Positions 7,684 to 15,606 of a DNA stretch of 22,679 nt are shown piece after piece. Each line of letters starts with the position of its first letter. The first letter of the stretch is position 1. Below the pieces are notes generated by a model, which did no database searches, was not told the DNA's origin, and was given only the letters and a program-made list of their open reading frames with translations. This DNA comes from an uncultured Pseudomonas sp. (lineage in GTDB: Bacteria > Pseudomonadota > Gammaproteobacteria > Pseudomonadales > Pseudomonadaceae). Location of the stretch: positions 1 through 22,679 of the forward strand of contig NZ_CAMPHN010000063.1 in the NCBI RefSeq assembly GCF_946885885.1, written 5' to 3'. The translations under genes and the position numbers were made by a program.

Positions 7684-8098
7684 GGACCGGCAGATGGCTC
7701 CGAAGAAAGTGAGACGCCGGCCGGGTGCCGGCGAATAAACCCTAGGCTATGTCCTAGAGCCCTATATATCCAGAAACGAACGAGAAGCTGTCGAGCGGTG
7801 GAGGATACCTAAGCGGGTCGATGCAAGCTCGCATCGCCTCGATATACGCGGGTCTTGCTCGAACTGACGCGCTAACCCGTTAAAACATCGATTAATTAGA
7901 TAATTAACATTGAAGGCATATTGCCTTCAGACTTCCATATAAAAGCACGATAAAAACCTGGATACACCGAAATAGAGCGCTCAACCCACACTATCGACGG
8001 CATCGATTATTACCATGCCTGGACTGCACTTCTTCATCAAATTTCCCCATGTAACATGTGCTCCGTAGTCACCCACCGCCCTCTACAAGGAGCCAGAC
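7684..8098. other. Intergenic region with palindromes, upstream of a secreted repeat protein
   Basis: About 415 bases without a convincing gene. The left part is GC-rich (GCCGGC repeats near 7720 and a CTAGG-6-CCTAG inverted repeat at 7742-7757). The middle, from about 7880, is AT-rich and carries two perfect inverted repeats (7892-7907 and 7911-7929). A possible 19-codon peptide near 7820 has no ribosome binding site and was not called. Confidence 0.5.
7892..7929. promoter_or_regulatory. Two adjacent perfect palindromes, operator-like
   Basis: TTAATTA-GA-TAATTAA (7892-7907) is followed 3 bases later by TGAAGGCA-TAT-TGCCTTCA (7911-7929). Both are perfect. There is no T-tract on the plus strand, and the AT-rich setting about 170 bases before the secreted protein fits regulator binding or a structured leader. 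The regulator is unknown. Confidence 0.45.
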
Positions 8099-8365
8099 AT
8101 GAAAAAGCAAATCCTCGCCGCCTTGATCCTCACCAGCTTATCCGCAGGCGCGTTCGCCCTGCCGCAAAGCGCCCCCCAACCGCTGCTCGGCGAAGCCAAA
8201 GCGAGCACGCTCGAAGCCTTCAGCCCTCTCGATCCGTTGGCGGAAAATGGCTCCGAGCGCCTGCAACAACGCTTGCGGATTGCCGAAGACGGCGCCGAGC
8301 GCACCCAGCCTAACCGCGTCGCCGAAGGCGGTGCCGAGCGCACCGGCAATCAGCGTATTGGTTAA
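8099..8365 (+). CDS. Small secreted repeat protein of unknown function
   Basis: The 88-residue product has a clear Sec signal peptide (MKKQILAALILTSLSAGAFA, probable cleavage before LPQ) and an AAGGAG ribosome binding site 7 bases before the ATG. The mature part contains a repeated unit: LAENGSERL, IAEDGAERT, VAEGGAERT, then a truncated last unit ending RIG. The units are spaced by short linkers containing Q/N/R. Similar small exported proteins occur in pseudomonads, sometimes labelled phage infection protein, a name I would not trust as a function. The gene stands alone, with a palindrome-rich region before it and a strong hairpin after it. The repeats are charged and probably unstructured or beta-solenoid-like; no enzyme motif is visible. 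Confidence 0.8.
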   Translation: MKKQILAALILTSLSAGAFALPQSAPQPLLGEAKASTLEAFSPLDPLAENGSERLQQRLRIAEDGAERTQPNRVAEGGAERTGNQRIG

Positions 8366-8402
8366 TGCCATGATGTCGATAGCGGCTTGCCCCGCACCTA
8401 AA

Positions 8403-8436
8403 CCAAAGGCGCCCCACCAGGCGCCTTTGGACTTTC
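8403..8436 (+). terminator. Strong hairpin terminator after the secreted repeat protein
   Basis: CCAAAGGCGCC (8403-8413) and GGCGCCTTTGG (8420-8430) pair perfectly over 11 bases with a CCACCA loop, followed by ACTTTCT. The T-tract is weak but the stem is very stable. It may work in both directions. Confidence 0.7.
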
Positions 8437-8446
8437 TAGAACCCTC

Positions 8447-8638
8447 TAACAGGCCGTTGAAAAACGTAGGCGAGGCAGCCAGTGCAATACCGATGGCGGC
8501 CCCACAAAAACAGGCGAAAAAGCGACTGGGGTCGCACTCGACTTTACGTGTTGTAAATGAGCATTTTGATCGGACTCGCGCCCGAGCCTGTTTTTAACGC
8601 AGCAATGGCAACGCAGGTAGTTTTTCAACAGCCTGCTA
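8447..8638 (-). repeat. MITE-like interspersed repeat, copy 1 (about 192 bp)
   Basis: The ends are near-identical inverted repeats: TAACAGGCCGTTGAAAAAC (8447-8465) against TAGCAGGCTGTTGAAAAAC on the other strand (8638-8620), 17 of 19 matching. The interior, read on the minus strand, contains GCTGCGTTAAAAACAGGCTC, a GGCTCG/CGAGTC hairpin (8588-8573), a TTTAC/GTAAA hairpin (8557-8543) and TCGCCTGTTTTTG. The same interior order occurs in the second copy at 14771-14926. It encodes no protein and ends 3 bases from the yceH stop codon, where it may act as a transcript-end structure. Confidence 0.75.
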
Positions 8639-8641
8639 AAG

Positions 8642-9283
8642 CTATTCCAACCGAGCCAGACGCTCCTCCAACGCGGCTACCCGTGCCTCCAATGCCTCCA
8701 ACCGGCTTTCCTGTTGCGCTCCCGCGCGTAGCGGCTCATGGGCACGCGCCTCCAGCGCCGCTTGCAAATCCGCCGGCTCGCCCAATAGATGCATATAGCG
8801 GTCTTCGCGCTGCCCGGCCTGACGCGGCAGCTGGCAGAACAACCCGCGATTGATCATGCGCTCGAGGTGATGCTGCAATTGCTCGGCGTCCTCGAAATCA
8901 TGCATGCGGTTGCTGCGGGTCAGCAGTTCGTTGACCGTCTGCGGCCCGCGTAGCAACAACAGCCCCAGCAACACCAGCTGCGGCGCCACCAACTCCAGGG
9001 CCTTGTCGCAACGCTGCTCCCAGCGATCGGCGCGACTGCCCATCACCAAGCGCGCGAACCCACGCCCTTCGAGACTGCGCAAACCTTGGCCGACCGCTCC
9101 TGCGGTGAGGTTCATCAGCGGTTCGCGACTGGTTTTCTGATTGCAGGCCAGCACCAGCGCATTCAAGGTCAACGGGTAGACTTCGGGGGTAGTGGCCTGC
9201 TTTTCGATCAGGCAACCGAGGATGCGCGCTTCAACCGCGGTCAACGGGGCTTCTGCGGTCTCGGTGAGGGTATCGCTGGACAT
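8642..9283 (-). CDS. yceH: YceH/DUF480 family protein
   Basis: This 213-residue protein belongs to the conserved YceH (DUF480) family, which has tandem winged-helix-like domains and no firmly established role. Family hallmarks are [42 protein letters not shown] near the N-terminus and [22 protein letters not shown] in the second domain. The C-terminal 30 residues ([22 protein letters not shown]) form a heptad coiled coil, suggesting oligomerisation. The start has GAGAG about 6 bases upstream. It is a single gene, with a MITE-like repeat at its 3' end and tRNA-Arg upstream on the same strand. Confidence 0.92.
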   Translation of the reverse strand: MSSDTLTETAEAPLTAVEARILGCLIEKQATTPEVYPLTLNALVLACNQKTSREPLMNLTAGAVGQGLRSLEGRGFARLVMGSRADRWEQRCDKALELVAPQLVLLGLLLLRGPQTVNELLTRSNRMHDFEDAEQLQHHLERMINRGLFCQLPRQAGQREDRYMHLLGEPADLQAALEARAHEPLRAGAQQESRLEALEARVAALEERLARLE

Positions 9284-9378
9284 GGCGGCTCTCTCTTAAT
9301 GGGTAGCTGGCGCTAAGCCTAGCCCGACTGGCGAGCGCTTGATACGCGAACGTCGCGCCACCTTACCGATAGACACAC

Positions 9379-9406
9379 AAAAAAAAGCCCGCGCACTGCG
9401 CAGGCT
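9379..9406 (-). terminator. Rho-independent terminator of tRNA-Arg
   Basis: On the minus strand AGCCTGCGC pairs with GCGCGGGCT (one G-T wobble) around a 3-base loop and runs into eight Ts. It begins 7 bases after the tRNA CCA end. Confidence 0.9.
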
Positions 9407-9413
9407 CTTTATA

Positions 9414-9488
9414 TGGCGTCCCCTGCTGGAGTCGAACCAGCATCTAGCCCTTAGGAGGGGCTTGTTCTATCCATTGAACTAAGGAGAC
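9414..9488 (-). tRNA. tRNA-Arg, anticodon CCT
   Basis: A 75-base cloverleaf. The acceptor GTCTCCT pairs with AGGGGAC, the D arm contains AGTTCAATGGATAGAAC, the anticodon stem-loop GCCCC-TCCTAAG-GGGC carries CCT, the T arm is CTGG-TTCGACT-CCAG, and GCCA is encoded at the 3' end. It reads arginine AGG codons, which are rare in such GC-rich genomes. No duplicated 3' end or integrase was seen nearby, so there is no sign that it serves as an integration site here. Confidence 0.96.
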
Positions 9489-9603
9489 TTATTCAGGCCG
9501 GATGGCGAACATCCAGCGGGCGGCATCTTAGCGAGCCTGAGCGGATTTGTCATGCCGCCTTATCCGGTTGCCATACTGCTTACAGATTGCCCTGGAGATC
9601 GCC

Positions 9604-10083
9604 ATGCGCCAAGCCGCCCCGCAGCACCTGCCCGACTCCCCCTTCGCCGACTTCCAACTCCGCGCCGCCAGCGTCAACGACGCGCTGGCCCTGACCGCAC
9701 TGCTGCAACAACTGGCACCGGACGAGCCGCGTGCCGATCCCAAGTTGATGGCTCTACGCCTGGCGGAGTTACCCACCAGCCGCGTGGTGTTGGTGGCCGA
9801 GCGCGACGGCAAACTGCTCGGCACCTGCACGCTCAACCTGATCGAACACCTGGCGCACAATTTCGCCCGCTCGGCGATCATCGAAGACGTGGTCGTGGAT
9901 GCCGATGCCCGCGGCCTGGGCATCGGCCAGGCGCTGATGGGCAAAGCCGTGGAACGCGCCCGTGCCTGGGGTTGCTACAAGGTGGCGCTGTCCAGCAGCC
10001 AGAGCCGCGAAGCCGCTCATCGTTTCTATGCAGGGCTGGGCTTCGAGCCCCACGGCATCAGCCTGACCCTGGCGCTGGATTAG
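9604..10083 (+). CDS. GNAT family N-acetyltransferase
   Basis: This 159-residue protein has a single GNAT domain. The acetyl-CoA-binding loop is RGLGIGQAL (residues 103-111) after the strand SAIIEDVVVDADA, followed by the C-terminal SSSQSREAAHRFYAGLGFEPHG typical of the fold. The acceptor substrate cannot be told. The ATG at 9604 is chosen because GGAG lies 6 bases upstream; an in-frame ATG at 9553 and a start at 9547 would add an unlikely Cys/Leu-rich leader overlapping the tRNA flank. It converges on the leucine dehydrogenase gene with only 5 bases between stop codons. Confidence 0.9.
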   Translation: MRQAAPQHLPDSPFADFQLRAASVNDALALTALLQQLAPDEPRADPKLMALRLAELPTSRVVLVAERDGKLLGTCTLNLIEHLAHNFARSAIIEDVVVDADARGLGIGQALMGKAVERARAWGCYKVALSSSQSREAAHRFYAGLGFEPHGISLTLALD

Positions 10084-10088
10084 CAGGA

Positions 10089-11144
<1,056 letters not shown>

Positions 11145-11194
11145 GGGGGTTCCTTGGCGGTTTTTGTTGTAAGGATTTGGATTGCAACGATCAC

Positions 11195-11268
11195 TGTAGG
11201 AGGCCCGACCTCGGGGCGAACTTCGGCAACCCTGCGGGTTGCATCGCCGCGGGGTCGCGCCTCCTACA
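11195..11268. repeat. REP-like palindrome (TGTAGGAG...CTCCTACA)
   Basis: A 74-base imperfect palindrome. The outer arms are TGTAGGAG and CTCCTACA, the middle arms carry GACC/GGTC and GGGGCGA/TCGCCGC-like pairing, and the apex is GCAACCC-TGC-GGGTTGC. This is the familiar repetitive extragenic palindrome style of Pseudomonas. It sits between the iorAB-type gene and ldh and could stabilise or attenuate the shared message. Confidence 0.85.
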
Positions 11269-11283
11269 TCACAAATGCGCTAA

Positions 11284-14200
11284 TCAGGCCGCAGGCTCGA
11301 ATAGCTGCACCGCCTGAATCTCGCTGACCAACATGCGCGCCTTGAGCTGTCGGCTCTGCTCGCGCACCTTGGTCAGGCTTTTCTCCTTGACGTGGCCGTA
11401 ACCGCGGATCTGCTCCGGCAACTCGGCCAGGGCCACCGCGGCGCGGTAGTTGTCGGCGTTGAGTTCTTTCAACAGGTAATCCAGGTTGCGTTCGTATTCC
11501 TCGATCAAGTCCAGCTCCAGCCGGCGTTCGGCGCTGTAGCCGAACGGATCGAACGGCGTGCCGCGGAGGAACTTGAACCTGGCCAGCACGCCAAAGGCTT
11601 TGAGCATCCAAGGGCCGAATTGGCGTTTGCGCGGCTGACCGGTAACCGCATCAGGCTTGCTCAGCCAGGACGGCGCCAGGTGGAACTCCAGACGGTAATC
11701 GCCCTGGAACTGCGCCTCGAGCTGCTTGATAAAGCTGCCGTCGCTATACAGCCGCGCCACCTCGTACTCGTCCTTGTAGGCCAGCAATTTGAAATAGTTG
11801 CGGGCGACGGCTCGGCTCAGCGCCTGATCGGCGCCCTTGTCGGCCCGGCTTACCCGCGCCACCAGCTCGCGGTAACGTTCTGCGTAGCCCGCGTTCTGGT
11901 AGGCGGTGAGAAACTCGACGCGGTAGTCGATGATTTCTTTCAGGGTTTCGCAGCGTGGCGCCGCGGCCGTTTTCGGCGCCGCCAACTTCTCCACCGCGGC
12001 CGCATCGTGGGCCGTGCGACGCCCCCAGAGGAACGCCTGCTGGTTCAGTTGCACCGCCACGCCGTTGAGCTCGATGGCCTTGTCGATCGCCTCGGCGGAA
12101 ACCGGGACGAAGCCCTTCTGATAGGCATAACCGAGCATGAACAGGTTGCCGGCGATGCTGTCGCCGAGCAGGCGGGTGGCCAGGCGAGTGGCGTCGACGA
12201 AGTGCGTCTTGCCCGCACCCACCGCCTCGATCAGCGCCTCGCGCATGGCAGCCCCCGGCACCTGGGCATCGGGGTTGCGGGTGAACTCGGCGGTGGCCGC
12301 TTCATGGCTGTTGATCACCGCATGGGCGATGTTTTCGTTGAGTTTGGCCAGGGCCTCTTCGCTGGCGGCCACCACCAAGTCGCAACCGAGCAACAGGTCG
12401 GTCTCGCCGGCGGCGATGCGCACGGCGAAGATATCCTCCTGCTTGGCGGCGACGCGGATATGGGTGATCACCGGGCCGAACTTCTGCGCCAGGCCCGCTT
12501 GGTCGAGCACGCTGCAGCCCTTGCCCTCGAGGTGCGCGGCCATACCCAGCAGCGCACCGACCGTGGTCACGCCGCTACCGCCAACACCCGGCAAGAGGAT
12601 GTTCCAGGGCCGCTCCAGGCTCGGCTGCCTGGGCTCCGGCAGGCTGATGAACAGCGCATTGGCACCCACCGCCTCAGGCTTGCGCAAGGCGCCGCCATGC
12701 ACGGTGACGAAGCTCGGACAGAAACCCTCGACACAGGAGAAATCCTTGTTGCAGGCGTTCTGGTCGATCTCGCGCTTACGCCCCAATTCGGTTTCCAGTG
12801 GCAGCACCGACAGGCAGTTGGATTTCACGCTGCAATCGCCGCAACCCTCGCATACCGCAGGGTTGATAAAGGCGCGCTTCTGCGGGTCGACCAGCTTGCC
12901 GCGCTTGCGCCGACGGCGCTTCTCGGTGGCGCAGGTCTGGTCGTAGATGATTACCGAAGTACCTTTGCATTCGCGCAGCTCGCGCTGCACCGCATCCAGC
13001 TCGCTGCGATGGTGGAAGGTCACGATGGGCGCGAACGTCTTGCGGGTCGGGTACTTGTCCGGCTCGTCGCTGACCAGGGCGATGCGTTTGACACCCTCGG
13101 CGAAGATTTGCTGACTGAGCTGGTCGACACGCAATTCGCCGTCGATCGGCTGGCCGCCGGTCATCGCCACCGCGTCGTTGTAGAGAATCTTGTAGGTGAT
13201 ATTCACCCCGGCCGCTACCGCCGCACGCAGGGCCAATTGACCGGAGTGGAAGTAGGTGCCGTCGCCAAGATTCTGGAAGATATGCGGCGTATCGGTGAAC
13301 GGCGCCTGGCCGATCCAGGTCGCGCCCTCGCCGCCCATCTGGGTGAAGGTATCGGTATTGCGATCCATCCACTGGGTCATGTAATGGCAACCGATGCCGC
13401 CCTGGGCACGGCTGCCTTCCGGCAGTTTGGTCGAAGTGTTGTGCGGGCAGCCGGAGCAGAAATGCGGGGTGCGCGCGGTGGCGTGCTTGGGCGCCGCCAG
13501 GGCCTTTTCCTTGGCGGCGAGAAAGGCCAGACGCTGTGCGATGGCATCGCTGGTATAGATCGGCGCCAGACGCTTGGCGATGGCCCGGGCGATCATCGCC
13601 GGGGTCAGCTCGGACAGGTTCGGCAGCAGCGAGACGCCCTGCTCGTCGAACTCGCCGACCACCACCGGGCGCTTGCCCACCGGCCAGTTGTAGAGCTGGC
13701 CGGTCAGTTGGTCCTCGATGATGCTGCGTTTCTCTTCGACCACCAGAATTTCGTCCAGGCCCTCGGCGAACTCGTGCACCGATACCGGCTCCAGCGGCCA
13801 GCTCATGCCGATCTTGAGCACGCGTAAACCGACCCGCGCGCAGAGCTCTTCGTCAAGGCCGAGGTCTTCCAGGGCTTGGCGTACATCCAGATAGGACTTG
13901 CCGGTGGTGATGATGCCCAGGCGCGGGTTCGGCGAATCGAGCATTACCTGGTTCAGGTTATTGGCGCGGGCGAAGGCCCGGGCCGCGTATATCTTGTAGG
14001 TGTTGAGGCGTTTTTCCTGGGCCAGGGGCGGGTCGGGCCAGCGGATATACACGCCGTCTTCCGGTAGTTGAAAGTCTTCGGGAATCCGCACCTGAATACG
14101 CAGCGGATCGACGTCCACCACCGCCGAGGAATCGACGTTTTCGGCGATGGTCTTCAGCGCCACCCAACAACCGCTGTAACGCGACAGCTCCCAGCCGATG

Positions 14201-14751
14201 ATGCCGTAGTCGAGGATTTCCTGGACGTTGGCCGGATTCAGCACCGGAATCGAAGCGGCGATAAACGCGTGCTCGCTCTGGTTGGCGATGCTCGACGACT
14301 TGCAGCCATGGTCGTCGCCGGCCAGCAGCAGCACGCCACCATGCTCGGAAACGCCGGCCGAGTTACCGTGCTTGAACACGTCGCCGCAACGGTCGACGCC
14401 GGGGCCCTTGCCGTACCACATGGCGAACACACCATCGTAGCGGGCGCCGGGAAACAGGCTGGTCTGCTGGCTGCCCCATACCGAAGTGGCGGCCAATTCT
14501 TCGTTGACGCCCGGCTGGAAGTGGATGTGGTTTTCCTGGAGAAAACCCTTGGCTTCCCACAGGCTCTTGTCGAGGTTGCCCAGGGGCGAACCGCGATAGC
14601 CGGAAATAAAACAGGCGGTGTTCAGGTCATGGGCCGCATCGCGTTGTTTTTGCAACATCGGCAGACGGGTCAGCGCCTGGGTGCCGGTGAGGTACAGGTG
14701 ACCAGTGGCAAGGCGGTACTTGTCATCCAGGCGGATCTCGGCCAGAGACAT
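11284..14751 (-). CDS. Fused indolepyruvate ferredoxin oxidoreductase (IorA/IorB-type, 1155 residues)
   Basis: The enzyme oxidatively decarboxylates aryl- or branched-chain 2-oxo acids to acyl-CoA using thiamine diphosphate, passing electrons to ferredoxin. The pyrimidine-binding-type N-terminal part (GYRGSPLGNLD 51-61) precedes HFCSGCPHN (430-438). The thiamine diphosphate site is LGDGT (495-499) with NDAVAMTGG (525-533). An iron-sulfur segment CEGCGDC (634-640), C646 and CNKDFSCVEGFC (667-678) follows, then the gamma domain starting PGVGGSGVTTVG (721-732) and a C-terminal DUF6537-like region. The start has AAGGAG 7 bases upstream. Such single-chain fusions are typical of proteobacteria. It is divergent from an Lrp-type regulator. 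Confidence 0.95.
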   Translation of the reverse strand: MSLAEIRLDDKYRLATGHLYLTGTQALTRLPMLQKQRDAAHDLNTACFISGYRGSPLGNLDKSLWEAKGFLQENHIHFQPGVNEELAATSVWGSQQTSLFPGARYDGVFAMWYGKGPGVDRCGDVFKHGNSAGVSEHGGVLLLAGDDHGCKSSSIANQSEHAFIAASIPVLNPANVQEILDYGIIGWELSRYSGCWVALKTIAENVDSSAVVDVDPLRIQVRIPEDFQLPEDGVYIRWPDPPLAQEKRLNTYKIYAARAFARANNLNQVMLDSPNPRLGIITTGKSYLDVRQALEDLGLDEELCARVGLRVLKIGMSWPLEPVSVHEFAEGLDEILVVEEKRSIIEDQLTGQLYNWPVGKRPVVVGEFDEQGVSLLPNLSELTPAMIARAIAKRLAPIYTSDAIAQRLAFLAAKEKALAAPKHATARTPHFCSGCPHNTSTKLPEGSRAQGGIGCHYMTQWMDRNTDTFTQMGGEGATWIGQAPFTDTPHIFQNLGDGTYFHSGQLALRAAVAAGVNITYKILYNDAVAMTGGQPIDGELRVDQLSQQIFAEGVKRIALVSDEPDKYPTRKTFAPIVTFHHRSELDAVQRELRECKGTSVIIYDQTCATEKRRRRKRGKLVDPQKRAFINPAVCEGCGDCSVKSNCLSVLPLETELGRKREIDQNACNKDFSCVEGFCPSFVTVHGGALRKPEAVGANALFISLPEPRQPSLERPWNILLPGVGGSGVTTVGALLGMAAHLEGKGCSVLDQAGLAQKFGPVITHIRVAAKQEDIFAVRIAAGETDLLLGCDLVVAASEEALAKLNENIAHAVINSHEAATAEFTRNPDAQVPGAAMREALIEAVGAGKTHFVDATRLATRLLGDSIAGNLFMLGYAYQKGFVPVSAEAIDKAIELNGVAVQLNQQAFLWGRRTAHDAAAVEKLAAPKTAAAPRCETLKEIIDYRVEFLTAYQNAGYAERYRELVARVSRADKGADQALSRAVARNYFKLLAYKDEYEVARLYSDGSFIKQLEAQFQGDYRLEFHLAPSWLSKPDAVTGQPRKRQFGPWMLKAFGVLARFKFLRGTPFDPFGYSAERRLELDLIEEYERNLDYLLKELNADNYRAAVALAELPEQIRGYGHVKEKSLTKVREQSRQLKARMLVSEIQAVQLFEPAA

Positions 14752-14770
14752 TGGAGCGCTCCTTTTATTG

Positions 14771-14926
14771 TTAGAGCCCGTCTACGATCTGCTGCGGCCC
14801 TGCTGCGTTAAAAACAGGCTCGGGTGCGAGCCCAGTCGGACTGCTCATGTACAAAAGTACACTCCGCCTCCTCGCCTGTTTTTGCCTTGCATGGCTCCAG
14901 CTCGCGAGATCGTATACAGACTCTTA
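14771..14926 (+). repeat. MITE-like interspersed repeat, copy 2 (about 156 bp)
   Basis: Imperfect terminal inverted repeats are TTAGAGCCCGTCTACGATCT (from 14771) and, on the other strand, TAAGAGTCTGTATACGATCT (from 14926), 15 of 20 matching. The interior repeats the order of copy 1: GCTGCGTTAAAAACAGGCTC, a GGCTCG/CGAGCC hairpin (14817-14832), TGCTCAT, a TGTAC/GTACA hairpin (14848-14861), and TCGCCTGTTTTTG. It has no coding content and lies in the leader of the ferredoxin oxidoreductase gene. Confidence 0.75.
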
Positions 14927-15034
14927 TGACGAGCTATGGCGGCACCGGTTAATGCCGTCCCGATTCAGTTGCGCCCAGGATCACCGGGCGTAACGGCTGG
15001 CTAAAAATATGACTGAGCGGTGTCGCTTTTTTCT

Positions 15035-15091
15035 TTCTAATTTGCAGCCTAAACCCTGATACTTCGCATAAATCTTCTAATTTAATTAGAA
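15035..15091. promoter_or_regulatory. Operator-like repeats upstream of the Lrp-family gene
   Basis: TTCTAATTT occurs at 15035-15043 and again at 15075-15083, exactly 40 bases apart (about four helical turns). The second copy is part of a perfect palindrome TTCTAAT-TTA-ATTAGAA (15075-15091) that ends 14 bases before the regulator's ATG. AT-rich, helically phased sites suit Lrp/AsnC proteins, so autoregulation and control of the divergent oxidoreductase are likely but inferred. Confidence 0.6.
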
Positions 15092-15105
15092 AGCGGAGAT
15101 AAAAC

Positions 15106-15573
15106 ATGCAAGAGAAACTCAGCCCTATCGATCGTAAGATTCTCCGCCTGCTGCAACACGATGCCGACCTTTCCGCAGCCGAGATCGCCGAGCGGGTGGA
15201 ATTGTCGCAATCGCCCTGCTGGCGGCGGATCCATCGCATGCAGGAGGAAGGCCTGATCGAACGCAAGGTCGCCCTGCTCAACCCCAAGCTGCTGGGCCTG
15301 AGCATGACGGTATTCGTCGATATCAAACTGTCGGCCCACGGCCGTAAGAACCTGGAGGAATTCGAACAGGCGGTGGTCGGCTACCCCGAAGTATTGGAAT
15401 GCCACACCATGGCCGGCAGTTCGGACTATCTACTGAAAGTGGTGGCCAAAGACATCGCCAGCTACGAGCGCTTCCTACGCGACCACCTGCTGCAACGCCC
15501 GCACGTGCAGGAGGCCCACTCGAATATCGCGATGAGCGAGGTCAAACGCACCACCGAATTGCCGCTGGATTGA
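15106..15573 (+). CDS. Lrp/AsnC family transcriptional regulator
   Basis: The 155-residue protein has an N-terminal winged helix-turn-helix (about 1-60: LSPIDRKILRLLQHDADLSA, then AEIAERVELSQSPCWRRIHRM) and a C-terminal RAM ligand-binding domain (about 65-145, with TMAGSSDYLLKVVAKD). Family members bind amino acids and assemble as octamers or hexadecamers. GGAG lies 7 bases before the ATG, inside a palindrome-flanked leader. It diverges from the indolepyruvate ferredoxin oxidoreductase gene, which is the classic arrangement for a local regulator; a branched-chain or aromatic amino acid is the likely effector by context only. Confidence 0.93.
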   Translation: MQEKLSPIDRKILRLLQHDADLSAAEIAERVELSQSPCWRRIHRMQEEGLIERKVALLNPKLLGLSMTVFVDIKLSAHGRKNLEEFEQAVVGYPEVLECHTMAGSSDYLLKVVAKDIASYERFLRDHLLQRPHVQEAHSNIAMSEVKRTTELPLD

Positions 15574-15606
15574 GCGAAGAAGCCCGCCCCACTATCGCGC
15601 CGGATC

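Larger units (their letters stand above)
14752..15105. other. Divergent intergenic region between the ferredoxin oxidoreductase and lrp-type genes
   Basis: About 354 bases. It holds the second MITE-like repeat (14771-14926), only 20 bases upstream of the oxidoreductase start, and the Lrp-operator-like repeats at 15035-15091. The repeat therefore occupies the leader or promoter of the oxidoreductase gene. Confidence 0.6.

Noticed and set aside
7821..7880. A possible 19-codon peptide starting MQARIASIYAGL
   Set aside because: There is no ribosome binding site and no sign of conservation or pairing with neighbours.
9414..9488. tRNA-Arg as an integration site for a mobile island
   Set aside because: There is no integrase, no repeated tRNA 3' end and no atypical block of genes next to it.
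11392..13827. An 811-codon open frame on the plus strand opposite the ferredoxin oxidoreductase gene
   Set aside because: It mirrors the codon phase of a strongly recognisable enzyme on the other strand. High-GC codon use leaves antisense frames open, and its composition resembles no known family.
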